A stretch of DNA of 64,000 bases from Jiella endophytica (GTDB taxonomy: Bacteria; Pseudomonadota; Alphaproteobacteria; Rhizobiales; Rhizobiaceae): NCBI RefSeq assembly GCF_004519335.1, contig NZ_SOZD01000002.1, forward strand, positions 620,001-684,000, read 5' to 3'. Below the pieces are notes generated by a model. The model searched no databases and had not been told where the DNA came from. It saw only the letters and a list, made by a program, of their open reading frames with translations. How positions within the stretch are numbered: the stretch's first letter is position 1; each line of letters starts with the position of its first letter. Of this stretch, positions 16,848-28,663 are shown piece by piece. Made by a program: the position numbers and the translations under genes.

Positions 16848-17708
16848 TCAGGAGGACGGGCAGCCGCGGGCCTCGGCGAGCCGGCCGATGGCGATCAGTT
16901 CCGGCCGATATTCGAAATGCATCGTATCGTAGTGATACCACTTGCCGCCCCAGATGAAGCCGTGCCGCTCGAAGAGCTCGACGATCGGCGTCGGAAACTT
17001 GTTCTGGTAGCGTGGCACGTTGCCGGGCTTGCCGCCGCTCCACAGCCAGTAGTCGGCGTAGCGGGTGTTGAGGTCGATCGCGGCGCCGAAGCTGTGGGCC
17101 GACAGGCGCTTCGTCCCGGCGACCACCCGCCAGTTGAAGGTGCCGGCGGAGGGCGAGAGATAGGTCTTCAGTTCGGGCCGGCGTGACAGCTCGCCGGCGA
17201 CGGCGCGCAGCGCAGCATCGGCACCGCCGGTCGTGGTGAAGGCGAGGCGCGAGCCGAACCAGTCGACGGCGACAAGCCGCTTCTCGGCCATCGACCTGGT
17301 GGCGCCGTAGAGGGAACGGAAGAAGGCGTCGTTGCGGATGCGGCCAGGGTCGAAGTTGCGGGCCGGCGGCGCGCCCTTGTCGCAGGTGCCGACCGGGTAG
17401 ATCTGCGACAGCATGTCCTCGATGTCGGCATTGGCGAGCTTCTGCTCGTGATTTTTCGCGGCTCCGTCGTCGATCGGGATGCGCGTTCCGTCGGCCATGA
17501 CGATCCCGTCGATCTCGATCGCCTTGACCGCCTGGGGATAGGCGGCCTTCAGCGCCTCCAGCCGGTCAAACAGCGGCAGGCTCGATGCGGCCCGAGCGGG
17601 AAGCGGCGCCAACGCAGCAGCCGCGAGCGCGAGGAGGCCGATCCTCCACGCTCCGCTAAGGGTCGCGGCGCGCGGCGGCGTGCGGAGACTTCCCGGATCA
17701 GCAGCCAT
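16848..17708 (-). CDS. M15-type (D-Ala-D-Ala carboxypeptidase-like) metallopeptidase
   Basis: A 286-residue exported protein of the LAS/peptidase M15 group. An N-terminal hydrophobic segment (IGLLALAAAALAPLPARAA) is a Sec signal peptide. Zinc ligands are visible: His and Asp in SAHSFGAAIDLN and His in HYDTMHFEYRPEL near the C-terminus. Family members cleave D-Ala-D-Ala or other peptidoglycan peptide bonds in the periplasm. Its start overlaps the end of the upstream YARHG gene by 11 bp, so the two are a transcriptional pair, perhaps acting together on the cell envelope. Confidence 0.85.
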   Translation of the reverse strand: MAADPGSLRTPPRAATLSGAWRIGLLALAAAALAPLPARAASSLPLFDRLEALKAAYPQAVKAIEIDGIVMADGTRIPIDDGAAKNHEQKLANADIEDMLSQIYPVGTCDKGAPPARNFDPGRIRNDAFFRSLYGATRSMAEKRLVAVDWFGSRLAFTTTGGADAALRAVAGELSRRPELKTYLSPSAGTFNWRVVAGTKRLSAHSFGAAIDLNTRYADYWLWSGGKPGNVPRYQNKFPTPIVELFERHGFIWGGKWYHYDTMHFEYRPELIAIGRLAEARGCPSS

Positions 17709-19086
17709 TTTGCCGCTCCAGCGCCTGGATGCGGCTCACCTCGGCGGCGTCGGCGCCCCGCGGGCTGGCGCCGGTGCAGCCGGCATTGGAGAAATAGCGC
17801 TGGGCCTTGCCGGTCTTGAAGCAGTAGCCGGCGAGATCAAAGAGCAGGTTGCGCGCATACCAGAGCTGGCCGCAGGTCGAGGCGGCGAGATCCTTCGGGA
17901 TCGGATAGCCGCGATAGCTGGCGGTGGCCGGCGGATCATAGGCGGGCGGATTGTAGGCCGGCGGCACGTAGGTCGGCTGATTGCCGGCGGGCGGCGAATA
18001 TTGCGGCTGGCCCGCCTGGCGGCCATCGTCCTGCGAAGGAGCCGGCGCCTGTTTCTCGGCCGCCTTGGCGCGCTCCTCCTCCTCGCGCTTTTCCTCCTGC
18101 CGCTTCATGGTCAGGAAGGCCGAGGCGGTGTCGGCCTGGGGGCAGGCGCGATTGTCGAGAAGGAACCTCTCATAGGCATCGACGCTGTCGAGGCGCCGGG
18201 CGTCGCGATAGGCCGTCTCGCAGGCCGAGCTCTTGGCCGCCTGGTCGCGCAGGGCCATCACGACGTCGCGGCCGGGGCAATCGATGTTCTCGTCGAGATA
18301 GGTCGAATAGGCCGCGACCGTCCCCTCCGCCCGCGCCCGGGCGAAATTCCTGTCGCAGCGCTCGCGATCGGCCTTCTCGGCCTGGCTTGCCTTCAGCGCA
18401 GTGACCAGCCGGTCCGCCTCCGCCGCTTCGGGACATTGCGGAAAGAAGTCGCGGAAGGCTTCCAGCCGCGCCGGGTCGCTGTCGCGCTTGGCCTTGGCGA
18501 AAGCCGCAGCGCAGGCGGGATCGGCCTTCTCCGTCGGGATCTCGACGGAAAACGACTGGACGCAGTTGAGGCCGGGATCGGCGCCGCCGGCACCGCGTGC
18601 CCACAGGCGGATTTCGGCGTCGACCGAGGCGCCCTTGTCGCGATAGGGCCTGACGAGGACGGTGATGTCGGCGCTGGAGGCGGCCTCGCTCAACCGGTCG
18701 AGCTCGCGCGAATCCGCCTCGGAAAAGCCGCTGTAGCTCGAGGCGATCGACTGGAAATTGTCGGCCTTGGTGGTGCGGGCATGGGTGCGCGTCGCGATCA
18801 CCTCGGAGAGGTCGGAAAGGATCGCGGTCTTTTCCTGCGGGCCGAGCAGCGTGTCGTCGAGGCTGACGCCGAGAATGTGGATGTGCTGCGCGCCGCCGTT
18901 CGGAACGCATTGCCGATTGCTCTGCAGGCTCTGCAGATTGGTGAGGATCTCGAGCTCCCAGAGATCGTATTGCGGCGCGGCATGGGCCGGCACCGCAAAC
19001 GAACCGAAGGTGAGGGCAAGGAGACAAAGGCCGAGCATGCGATCGGCCAAGCGGACAAGCTGCTTTCGCATCAGATCACCGAACAT
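17698..19086 (-). CDS. YARHG-domain exported protein
   Basis: This 462-residue protein begins with a signal peptide (MLGLCLLALTFGSFAVPAHAA). A central region of degenerate repeats with spaced Cys residues follows, each like FxDxxPxCPEAxxAD, then a Gln/Pro/Tyr-rich linker and a C-terminal domain with QLWYARNLLFDLAGYCF, recognisable as the YARHG domain (here YARN). The domain occurs in exported bacterial proteins and is thought to bind envelope components; function is not established. The ATG at 19086 is chosen, with 19071 an alternative. The gene overlaps the downstream M15-type peptidase gene. Confidence 0.75.
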   Translation of the reverse strand: MFGDLMRKQLVRLADRMLGLCLLALTFGSFAVPAHAAPQYDLWELEILTNLQSLQSNRQCVPNGGAQHIHILGVSLDDTLLGPQEKTAILSDLSEVIATRTHARTTKADNFQSIASSYSGFSEADSRELDRLSEAASSADITVLVRPYRDKGASVDAEIRLWARGAGGADPGLNCVQSFSVEIPTEKADPACAAAFAKAKRDSDPARLEAFRDFFPQCPEAAEADRLVTALKASQAEKADRERCDRNFARARAEGTVAAYSTYLDENIDCPGRDVVMALRDQAAKSSACETAYRDARRLDSVDAYERFLLDNRACPQADTASAFLTMKRQEEKREEEERAKAAEKQAPAPSQDDGRQAGQPQYSPPAGNQPTYVPPAYNPPAYDPPATASYRGYPIPKDLAASTCGQLWYARNLLFDLAGYCFKTGKAQRYFSNAGCTGASPRGADAAEVSRIQALERQNGC

Positions 19087-19249
19087 CCTGTCACGGCGGC
19101 GACGAGCCCCATCGGCGCACGGCACGTTTAAGCACGAAGTTCGCCCTGGTGTCGATCAGATTGACGTTACGTCGTGCCGGGCCGCCCCTTCCGCCTCGTC
19201 ACGCATGCCCCTTGCCGCGGCGACCAGTGAGTGCTTTTTGTGCACTGCG

Positions 19250-20890
19250 ATGAAAACCTACGACTCACTGGTGTCGGGCTTTGCCTGGAACCTGCCGGCC
19301 CGCTACAATATTGCCGCCGCCTGCGCCGACCGCTGGGCAACAGAGACGCCGGAGCGGATCTGCTTGATCGAGGATCGCGGCGAACGGCCCGCCGTGACGA
19401 TGACCTGTGGCGAACTCGTCACCGCGTCGCGGAGGCTCGCAGGGGCCATGGCGGCCCATGGCATCGCCCGCGGCGACCGCGTGGCGATCATCCTGCCCCA
19501 GAGCTTTGCCACCGTCGTCGCCCATCTTGCCGTCTACCGCCTCGGCGCCATCGCCGTGCCGCTGGCGATGCGCTTCGGCCCCGAAGCGCTCGGCTACCGG
19601 CTGAATGCCTCTGGCGCCCGGATGGCGGTTCTCCATCGCGACGGCCTCGAGACCTTCGGCGCGGTTCAGCCGGCACCCGCTGGCCTTCAGAGCGTCATCG
19701 TCGTCGATGGGGGCTTCGACCCCAATAATGGCTTCCTGGACTACGACCTGCTGATCGCCGACACGCCGCCTGCCTGCGGCGACGCCGCGACCGGCCCGGA
19801 CGATCCGGCGCTGATCATCTTCACCTCGGGCACGACCGGCCCGCCGAAGGGCGCGCTGCATGGTCATCGGGTGGTGCTCGGCCACCTCCCGGGGATCATC
19901 TTCCACCACGAGGACTATCCACAGCCGGGCGACCGGATCTACACGCCGTCGGACTGGGCCTGGGCGGGCGGGCTGCTCAACGTCCTGCTGCCGTCGCTGC
20001 AGCTCGGCGTGCCGGTGGTGTTTTCCGGCGAGCGGTTCCGCGCCGAGGAGGCCTACCGGCTGATGGCAAGGCAAAGGGTCCGCAATGCCTTCCTGCCGGC
20101 GACGGCTTTGCGCATGCTGGCGGCGGCGACGGATGCCGAAACCGTGCGCGATCTTCGCCTTCGCACCATCGCCTCGGCCGGCGAGAGCCTGCCGGCGGCG
20201 ACCTATGACTGGGCCCGCGAGGCCCTCGGCCTGACGGCCAACGAGTTCTACGGCCAGACCGAATGCAACATGGTGCTCGGCTCGTCGGCCGCGGCCGGCG
20301 TCTCGAGGGCCGGGGCGATCGGCAAGGCCGTGCCCGGCCATCAGGTGGCGCTGCTCGGCGAGGACGGCCGGCCGGTGCCGCCGGGTGTTCCGGGCACGAT
20401 CGCGGTGAAGGCGCCGGATCCGGTGATGTTCCTCAACTACTGGCAGGACCCGGCAGCGACCGCCGCGAAGTTTTCGGGCGACTGGCTTTTGACCGGCGAC
20501 CAAGCGGTGATGGACGACGAAGGCTACGTCGCCTTTGTCGGCCGCGAGGACGACATCATCACCTCGGCCGGGTACCGGATCGGCCCCGGCGAGGTCGAGA
20601 ACTGCCTGCTCGCCCATCCGGCCGTGAAGCTTGCCGCCGTCGTCGGCAAGCCAGACCCGCTGCGCACCGAGATCGTCAAGGCCTATGTCGTCCTGAAGGA
20701 CGGCTTCGACGCCGGCGAGACGCTCGCCGCCGAGATCCAGCTCTTCGTGCGCAACCGCCTTTCGGCCCACGAATATCCCCGCGAGATCGGCTTCGTCGCC
20801 GAGATGCCGCTGACCACCAGCGGCAAGATCATCCGCCGGGAGTTCCGTGACAGCGCCGCCTCGGAGGCGGCGGACGCCACCGAGCGCTGA
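19250..20890 (+). CDS. AMP-dependent acyl-CoA synthetase
   Basis: A 546-residue ANL-superfamily ligase that activates a carboxylic acid to its acyl-CoA through an acyl-adenylate. The phosphate-binding loop is IIFTSGTTGPPKGALHG, the adenylate-binding motif is FYGQTECN, and the C-terminal catalytic lysine lies in LTTSGKIIRREFR. Length and sequence fit the medium-chain/acetyl-CoA-synthetase-like branch rather than the long-chain FadD branch; the acid cannot be specified. The start is the ATG of MKTYDSLVSGF; the frame runs open far upstream over the antisense of the YARHG gene. Confidence 0.88.
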   Translation: MKTYDSLVSGFAWNLPARYNIAAACADRWATETPERICLIEDRGERPAVTMTCGELVTASRRLAGAMAAHGIARGDRVAIILPQSFATVVAHLAVYRLGAIAVPLAMRFGPEALGYRLNASGARMAVLHRDGLETFGAVQPAPAGLQSVIVVDGGFDPNNGFLDYDLLIADTPPACGDAATGPDDPALIIFTSGTTGPPKGALHGHRVVLGHLPGIIFHHEDYPQPGDRIYTPSDWAWAGGLLNVLLPSLQLGVPVVFSGERFRAEEAYRLMARQRVRNAFLPATALRMLAAATDAETVRDLRLRTIASAGESLPAATYDWAREALGLTANEFYGQTECNMVLGSSAAAGVSRAGAIGKAVPGHQVALLGEDGRPVPPGVPGTIAVKAPDPVMFLNYWQDPAATAAKFSGDWLLTGDQAVMDDEGYVAFVGREDDIITSAGYRIGPGEVENCLLAHPAVKLAAVVGKPDPLRTEIVKAYVVLKDGFDAGETLAAEIQLFVRNRLSAHEYPREIGFVAEMPLTTSGKIIRREFRDSAASEAADATER

Positions 20891-21040
20891 GCCCCTCCCT
20901 CTGCGTCGTGCGAGCGATGGTCGCGGCGCGCGGCCGGCCCGGCGGCAACGGCGCGGTCCGTCGGCAATCCCCTGCCAGACCTGCCCTTGCAGGAGCGCTC
21001 ACCCGAAAAACGCGACCGCTGGCGTGGTTAACAAACACGG

Positions 21041-21056
21041 TTAATGGTGTCTTAAC
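21041..21056 (+). promoter_or_regulatory. Candidate CtrA-binding box
   Basis: TTAA-N7-TTAAC matches the CtrA recognition sequence of alphaproteobacteria. A further TTAA lies 9 bp upstream (21028-21031). The box is 83 bp before the outer-membrane protein start at 21140, in a locally AT-richer stretch. CtrA commonly regulates envelope and outer-membrane genes, so the position is reasonable, but a single match of this kind can occur by chance. Confidence 0.45.
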
Positions 21057-21139
21057 CCTTCCCTGCGACAGTCCCGCTCAAGGTGGCAACGCCAATGTCG
21101 GCGCAAACGAAGCCGGCTCGGGCAGGGGAAGCAAAGTCG

Positions 21140-21946
21140 ATGAAAGCCTCGGTATGGATGGGCGCTGCAGCGTCACTGGCGATCGTCTCGGCAAGCGGCG
21201 GAGCGCTCGCGGCCGACCTCGCGCCGATCTACGACACGCCCATCTATCAGGATGTTCCCGAGGTGCAGCCGGTGGAGATCGGCACCGGATGGTATCTGCG
21301 CGGCGACGTCGGCTACCAGTTCAAGAGCGATCTTGCGACCGACTACGAGGTCACCTCCTTCGACGGCACGACGACGACCAGCCTGTTTCGCGGCGGCTAT
21401 GACGGGCTCGACCTGGGGCGCGCGCCGGAGGTCAGCATCGGCGCCGGCTACAAGTTCAACGAGTTCCTGCGCGCCGACGCGACGGTCGGCTACTGGAAGG
21501 CCGATGTCGACTCGGCAGACTTTCCTGGCGGCCTTTCGGTCGACAGCGAGGTGAAGTCCTTCGAGGTCATGGCCAACGCCTATGTCGATCTCGGCACCTA
21601 TGCGGGCTTCACGCCCTATGTCGGCGCCGGCGCCGGTACCGTCCACGTCGAATACCAGACCGGCTGCCGCTATGCCGGCGACGACTGCGGCTCCAGCCTC
21701 GACACCGACATCGACGACCTGTCGAAATGGCGCTTTGCCTATTCGCTGATGGCCGGCGTCTCCTACGACGTCTCGCAGAATCTGAAACTCGATGTCGGCT
21801 ACCGCTATCTCGACGTCGACGGCAGCGACACTGCGGATGTCGCCGCGACCGACGTCGCCAACGGCATCGACTACGCCATCCACGGCTCCGACGACGGCTT
21901 CGAGCGGCACACGATCAGGGCCGGCCTGCGCTACTCGCTCTGGTAG
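21140..21946 (+). CDS. Outer-membrane beta-barrel protein (Omp25/31-like)
   Basis: A 268-residue protein with a Sec signal peptide (VWMGAAASLAIVSASGGALAA, cleavage after ALA). The mature chain alternates polar and aromatic residues, contains WYLRGDVGYQF and VDLGTYAGFTPYVGAGAG strands, and ends in RYSLW, the C-terminal aromatic signal used for outer-membrane assembly. It fits the small porin-like surface proteins (Omp25/Omp31/LomR-type) of rhizobia and brucellae. Two Cys flank a loop (CRYAGDDC), suggesting a disulfide in an extracellular loop. The ATG at 21140 has GGGGAAG upstream and gives the signal peptide directly; 21083 or 21098 would add a polar lead. Confidence 0.85.
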   Translation: MKASVWMGAAASLAIVSASGGALAADLAPIYDTPIYQDVPEVQPVEIGTGWYLRGDVGYQFKSDLATDYEVTSFDGTTTTSLFRGGYDGLDLGRAPEVSIGAGYKFNEFLRADATVGYWKADVDSADFPGGLSVDSEVKSFEVMANAYVDLGTYAGFTPYVGAGAGTVHVEYQTGCRYAGDDCGSSLDTDIDDLSKWRFAYSLMAGVSYDVSQNLKLDVGYRYLDVDGSDTADVAATDVANGIDYAIHGSDDGFERHTIRAGLRYSLW

Positions 21947-22168
21947 GAACAGACAGCGCTGCGGGTCTTGCCGGGCGAGACACGCCTTGGTTGACGACAG
22001 CGCTCACCAAGGCGGCTCCATCGACAAATGGCCCCTGAGCTGCTAATCACGGCCTCGTGTCCGACGGCTGGCCTACGACGGTCAAGTCCATGCAGCGCAA
22101 GCCCTTTTCGACGAAGATGAGGGCTGCCATTTTGGCTAGCCGGCAAACCGTGCATTTTTGAGCGATTT

Positions 22169-22186
22169 CTTAAAACCTGCTTTAAG
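22169..22186. promoter_or_regulatory. Inverted repeat CTTAAA-N6-TTTAAG ahead of the diguanylate cyclase gene
   Basis: A perfect 6-bp inverted repeat with a 6-bp spacer lies 44 bp upstream of the cyclase ATG in an AT-rich pocket. It includes TTAA-N8-TTAA, one base longer than the usual CtrA spacing, and could overlap a weak promoter (TTGAGC at 22158-22163 and TTTAAG at 22181-22186, 17 bp apart). Which protein binds, if any, is unknown. Confidence 0.35.
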
Positions 22187-22229
22187 TTGTATTCCCTTAT
22201 TATGATTCGCGAAGGGGGCCTCGCGAACC

Positions 22230-23492
<1,263 letters not shown>

Positions 23493-23753
23493 CAAATAGA
23501 ACTTGGCGATCAGGTCGTAGTGGCCGGAGGTCGAATAGACCTCGGAGATCTCCTCAACCTCCTGGACCAGCGCGTCGGCGACGCCATAGGCCATGCCCGG
23601 ACTGCATTTGAACTGTACGAAGATCGTCTTCATCGTTTGCTCCTGCCGCCGTGGTCGGCGGCCTTCTCGTCATGGTCGGGTCCGGCCGAGGCTCCGTCAA
23701 GGGCGGCCCGGCATCCGGAAGGGGGCCCCTCGACCTTCCTCGGCCGTGACGCA

Positions 23754-24395
23754 TCATACCAGCGCCGCGACGCGGGATTTCAGCTCCGGCAGCAGTTCCG
23801 CGGCGAACCACGGATGCCGCTTCAGCCAGGCGTTGTTGCGCCAGGAGGGATGCGGCATCGGCAGCACCGGCGCAAATCGCCCGCCCGTTGCGAGCACGTT
23901 GCGCCAGTCGGCCACCGTTTCGGTCAGCGACCGCGTCCCGTTGCCCTCGATGTGGAAGCGCTGGGCGTAGAGGCCGATCGCGAGGATCAGCTCGATCTGC
24001 GGCATCGCCGCCATGACGCGCTCATGCCACGTCGCCCGGCATTCCCGGCGCGGCGGCAGGTCGCCGCCCTTGCCGTCATAGCCGGGAAAGCAGAAGCCCA
24101 TCGGCACGATGGCGACGCGCGACACGTCGTAGAAGATCTCCCGCCCGATCCCCATCCAGTCGCGCAGCCTGACGCCGGAGGGGTCGTTGAACGGCGTGCC
24201 CGACCGGTCGGCGAGATTGCCCGGCGCCTGGCTGGCGATGACGATCCGCGCTGTCGACGACAGCACGAGCACCGGATTTGGCTCGATCGGCAGCGGCGCG
24301 CCGAACGGCGCCTCGCGGCAGATCCGGCAGCCGCGGATCGTCTGAGAGAGCGTCTCCGGCCGCTCGGGCCGATCTGTGGTCTGCGGAAAATCCAC
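23754..24395 (-). CDS. Uracil-DNA glycosylase family protein
   Basis: A 213-residue member of the UDG superfamily. Motif 1 resembles IASQAPGNLADRSGTPFND (GQAPG-like water-activating loop followed by the uracil-stacking Phe), and the C-terminal MPHPSWRN matches the DNA-intercalation HPSxRN motif. Two early Cys in GCRICREAP may be remnants of an Fe-S cluster site seen in related families. It removes deaminated or otherwise uracil-like bases from DNA, though in this subgroup the activity is less well documented. The downstream end lies about 120 bp from the RAM gene; the upstream GST gene ends 9 bp before its start, suggesting co-transcription. Confidence 0.83.
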   Translation of the reverse strand: MDFPQTTDRPERPETLSQTIRGCRICREAPFGAPLPIEPNPVLVLSSTARIVIASQAPGNLADRSGTPFNDPSGVRLRDWMGIGREIFYDVSRVAIVPMGFCFPGYDGKGGDLPPRRECRATWHERVMAAMPQIELILAIGLYAQRFHIEGNGTRSLTETVADWRNVLATGGRFAPVLPMPHPSWRNNAWLKRHPWFAAELLPELKSRVAALV

Positions 24396-24404
24396 GTCTG
24401 ACGA

Positions 24405-25016
24405 TCAGGCCCTGGCGCTCGGCCGCGCGGCGACCTCGCCATACCAGCGCGCGACGTTCACGAGCTCTGCCGGCAGTTCGATCCTCGCCGGCTTCATGAA
24501 GTCGATCGCCACGAGGCCGGTGATGTCGGCGACGGAGTACTCGTCGCCGGCGGCGAAGCGGTGGTCGGCGAGGTGGGCGTCGAAGATCTTGAGGAAGTCG
24601 CCCGCCTTGGCGCGATTGGCCTCGCCCCAGGCCGGCACCTGCGGCACCTCCCACTCGGCCATCGCCGGATGGGTATGGCGGAAGGCGGCAGCGACGGCGC
24701 CATAGAGCCCGAGCTCGAGCCGCCGGTTCCACATCTCGATCGTTGCGATCTCCAGCGGTGTCGACCCGAACAGCGGCGGTTCGGGATGAAGCGCCTCGAA
24801 ATAGCGGCAGATGGCGATCGATTCGGTGATGACCGTGCCGTCGCCGAGTTCCAGCACCGGCAGTCGCCGCAAGGGATTGCGGCTCGCCATTGCGTCGGAG
24901 CGGTGTTCGAGCTTGCCCATGTCGACCGGCTCGAGCGGCACCTCGATGCCCTTCTCGGCCAGGAAAATCCGGGTTCGCCGCGGATTGGGCGCACGGCCGC
25001 CATCGAACAGGCGCAT
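24405..25016 (-). CDS. Glutathione S-transferase
   Basis: A 203-residue GST. The N-terminal thioredoxin fold runs MRLFDGGRAPNPRRTRIFLA with the glutathione-binding ESIAICRYFE segment (SNAIL-like) near residue 65 and cis-Pro in RRLPVLELGD. The C-terminal helical domain contains YSVADITGLVAIDF, the N-capping motif. The catalytic residue is not obvious because Ser/Tyr positions are replaced by Asn/Pro near residue 11. It is in a two-gene run with the UDG-family gene, 9 bp downstream. Confidence 0.87.
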   Translation of the reverse strand: MRLFDGGRAPNPRRTRIFLAEKGIEVPLEPVDMGKLEHRSDAMASRNPLRRLPVLELGDGTVITESIAICRYFEALHPEPPLFGSTPLEIATIEMWNRRLELGLYGAVAAAFRHTHPAMAEWEVPQVPAWGEANRAKAGDFLKIFDAHLADHRFAAGDEYSVADITGLVAIDFMKPARIELPAELVNVARWYGEVAARPSARA

Positions 25017-25199
25017 CAGCTCTCCTCCCTTTCGTCGTCGTCTCGTGAAATCGCCCGATGCCGCCGATGTTCCTCCCGGCGCCGGCTTCGATCAGCCGGG
25101 CGGTACAAAATTTCCGGTTCTTTAAGCGATTTTTTTAAGGTTGGGGAAACAGAATGGGGCCTGATCGAAACACGAGCTCAGGCGATCCGACCAGGCTTC

Positions 25200-26705
<1,506 letters not shown>

Positions 26706-26803
26706 GAGCGACGGGCCGCTACCAAGGCGGCGCAACGCTTGCGGCTCAGGCATTCCGGCGCCATATGCCGGTGATCGAGACCTTCCCCGAAACCGGAGCC
26801 CTG

Positions 26804-27049
26804 ATGGCGATCGAAAGCCCCTGCACGCTCGTCTGCACCATCGACCCGGCGACCGGGCTCTGCCTCGGCTGCCGGCGAACGATCGACGAGATCGCCGGCT
26901 GGGCCTCCTTCGCGCCGGACAGGCGCCGGGCGATCTTGGCCGACCTTGCCGAGCGTCCGGCCCCGCAGGAACGGCCGGATGCGCGGCCGGGCAAGCCGTC
27001 TAAACAGGACCCGCGGCCGAGGAGCGCCGTCAAAGCCGATGCGTCGTGA
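26804..27049 (+). CDS. DUF1289 small cysteine-rich protein
   Basis: An 81-residue protein with the DUF1289 core: four cysteines in CTLVCTIDP and LCLGCRRT followed by EIAGWASF. The Cys arrangement suggests a metal or Fe-S site but no function is established. The ATG at 26804 is preceded by CCGGAG at good spacing; an earlier in-frame ATG at 26765 would add 13 residues. The C-terminal 35 residues are Pro/Arg-rich. Its 3' end overlaps the start of the aspartic protease gene by 11 bp, so the two are translated together. Confidence 0.85.
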   Translation: MAIESPCTLVCTIDPATGLCLGCRRTIDEIAGWASFAPDRRRAILADLAERPAPQERPDARPGKPSKQDPRPRSAVKADAS

Positions 27050-27749
27050 CTTCATCCTCTATTTCGTCCTCGGCGCCGTCGCGCTGACGCTGGCGATCCT
27101 GTTCTTCAATCACGACGGCACGATCGCCGGGATGAGCGACGACGCCTTCGCCCATCTCGCCAGCCTCGCCATTCTCGGCGTCGGCATCGGCTCGCTGCTG
27201 GTCCTGTCGATGCGCTTTCGCCTTGGCGAGATGCTCCGCAACGTCCTGATCTGGACCGCCGCCTTCGTTTTGCTGATCGGACTCTATGCCTTTCAGCCGG
27301 AGTTCTCGGCGCTGAAGAACCGCGTCTTCGCGGTGCTGATGCCGGGCAGCGTCGTGCCGATCGGCGAGGACGAGGGCCACAGCCGCTTCATGGCGACACG
27401 GGCTGCCGACGGCCACTTCTATCTCGACGGCAAGATCGACGGCGAGGCCACGACCTTCATCGTCGACACCGGTGCGTCCGTGGTGGCGATGGACAGCGAC
27501 ACGGCCCGTTCGATCGGCGTCGACATGTCCCGGCTGCATTTCACCAATGAAGTCATGACCGCCAACGGCATCGCCAAGGCGGCGCCGATCCGCCTCGCCT
27601 CGATCACCATCGGCGGGATCACCCGGAACGACGTCGCTGCCGCGGTCACCGAAGGCACCGGCCTTGGCACCGTCCTCCTCGGCATGAGCTTCCTCGACAC
27701 GCTGACGTCCTACGATTTTCGCGGCGACCGGCTGGTGATGACCGACTAA
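27039..27749 (+). CDS. TIGR02281-type retropepsin-like aspartic protease
   Basis: A 236-residue membrane-anchored protein. Three hydrophobic segments occupy residues 1-90, followed by a retropepsin-like domain whose catalytic Asp is in FIVDTGASVVAMD. LLGMSFLDTLTSYDF near the C-terminus is the second conserved block. The family (clan AA, TIGR02281) is widespread in alphaproteobacteria, and active enzymes are expected to dimerise to pair two Asp residues, acting in the periplasm. The start at 27039 (MRRDFILYF) lies within the end of the DUF1289 gene. The substrate is unknown. Confidence 0.87.
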   Translation: MRRDFILYFVLGAVALTLAILFFNHDGTIAGMSDDAFAHLASLAILGVGIGSLLVLSMRFRLGEMLRNVLIWTAAFVLLIGLYAFQPEFSALKNRVFAVLMPGSVVPIGEDEGHSRFMATRAADGHFYLDGKIDGEATTFIVDTGASVVAMDSDTARSIGVDMSRLHFTNEVMTANGIAKAAPIRLASITIGGITRNDVAAAVTEGTGLGTVLLGMSFLDTLTSYDFRGDRLVMTD

Positions 27750-27768
27750 GCCTCACGGCCCTCGCGCG

Positions 27769-28602
27769 TCAGAGCAGGCTCCAAGCGAAGCGGATCGCGA
27801 CGGTCAGAAGGAAGCAGCCGAAGCCGAGCTCGAGCTGGCGGCGCGACAGCTTGTGGGCCAGCGAAGCCCCCAGAGGCACGGCGAGGATCGAGGCCGGCGC
27901 GACGACGGCGACGGCGAAGAGATTGACGAAGCCGAGGCTGTAGGGCGGCAGCGCCGCATCGCCCCAGCCGCCGATGACATAGGCGAGAAGGCCCGGCACG
28001 GCGATCAGCGCGCCGACGCCGGCGCTGGTCGCGACCGCCTGGTGGATCGGCCGGCCATAGAGCGTCATGAAGGTGTTGTTGAGAACGCCGCCGCCGATTC
28101 CCATCAGCGCCGACAGGACGCCGATGACGAAGCCGGCGAGCGAGCGGCCGATGCCGCCGGGCAGATCCTCGCCGAGCTGGATGGAGAGCCGGCCGATCAG
28201 CATCTTCAGCCCGAGCGTGAAGGCAAGGACGGCGAAGATCGCCCGCAGCTCCGCCGAACTCGCGATCGAGGCGAGAAACGCCCCCGCGACGGCCCCGAGC
28301 GGAACGGCGATGATCCACTGCCTCAGAAGCGCCGTGTCGACGACGTCGCGCTTCAGATGGGAATGGAGGGACCGCAGCGAGGTCGGCACGATGATGGCGA
28401 TGGACGAGCCGACGGCGAGATGCATCGAGACGAGATGGCTCACCCCGAGGCTTTCGAAGGTCTGGTAGAGCACCGGCACGAAGATCGCCCCGCCGCCGAT
28501 GCCGAACAGGCCGGCGAGGAAGCCGGCAGCGGCAGCGGCGGCAAGAAGCGTGACGATGAGGGGGATGAGGCTGACGCCGTCTTGCAAGGTCATGTCCGGC
28601 AT
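27769..28602 (-). CDS. TauE/SafE family sulfite/anion exporter
   Basis: A 277-residue inner-membrane protein with about eight membrane helices in two similar halves, each with a Gly-rich motif: GLFGIGGGAIFVPVLY near residue 35 and MGIGGGVLNN near residue 168. These are signatures of the TauE/SafE (DUF81) family, which exports sulfite, sulfoacetate or other organosulfur anions. No sulfur-metabolism gene is adjacent, so the substrate is open. It converges with the protease gene with a 19-bp gap and reads in the same direction as the histidine kinase upstream. Confidence 0.9.
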   Translation of the reverse strand: MPDMTLQDGVSLIPLIVTLLAAAAAAGFLAGLFGIGGGAIFVPVLYQTFESLGVSHLVSMHLAVGSSIAIIVPTSLRSLHSHLKRDVVDTALLRQWIIAVPLGAVAGAFLASIASSAELRAIFAVLAFTLGLKMLIGRLSIQLGEDLPGGIGRSLAGFVIGVLSALMGIGGGVLNNTFMTLYGRPIHQAVATSAGVGALIAVPGLLAYVIGGWGDAALPPYSLGFVNLFAVAVVAPASILAVPLGASLAHKLSRRQLELGFGCFLLTVAIRFAWSLL

Positions 28603-28663
28603 CTATCGCATTGCAGTGATCACATGCACGAACAATCTTGGCGAGGGAGCGACGTGTTTCCGC

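Noticed and set aside
17680-19131. 483-codon plus-strand frame opposite the YARHG gene
   Set aside because: Antisense shadow of a gene with a signal peptide and a recognisable C-terminal domain.
25122-25138. TTAA-N9-TTAA before the membrane histidine kinase gene
   Set aside because: Spacing differs from the CtrA N7 and the site is in a T-run; chance match is likely.
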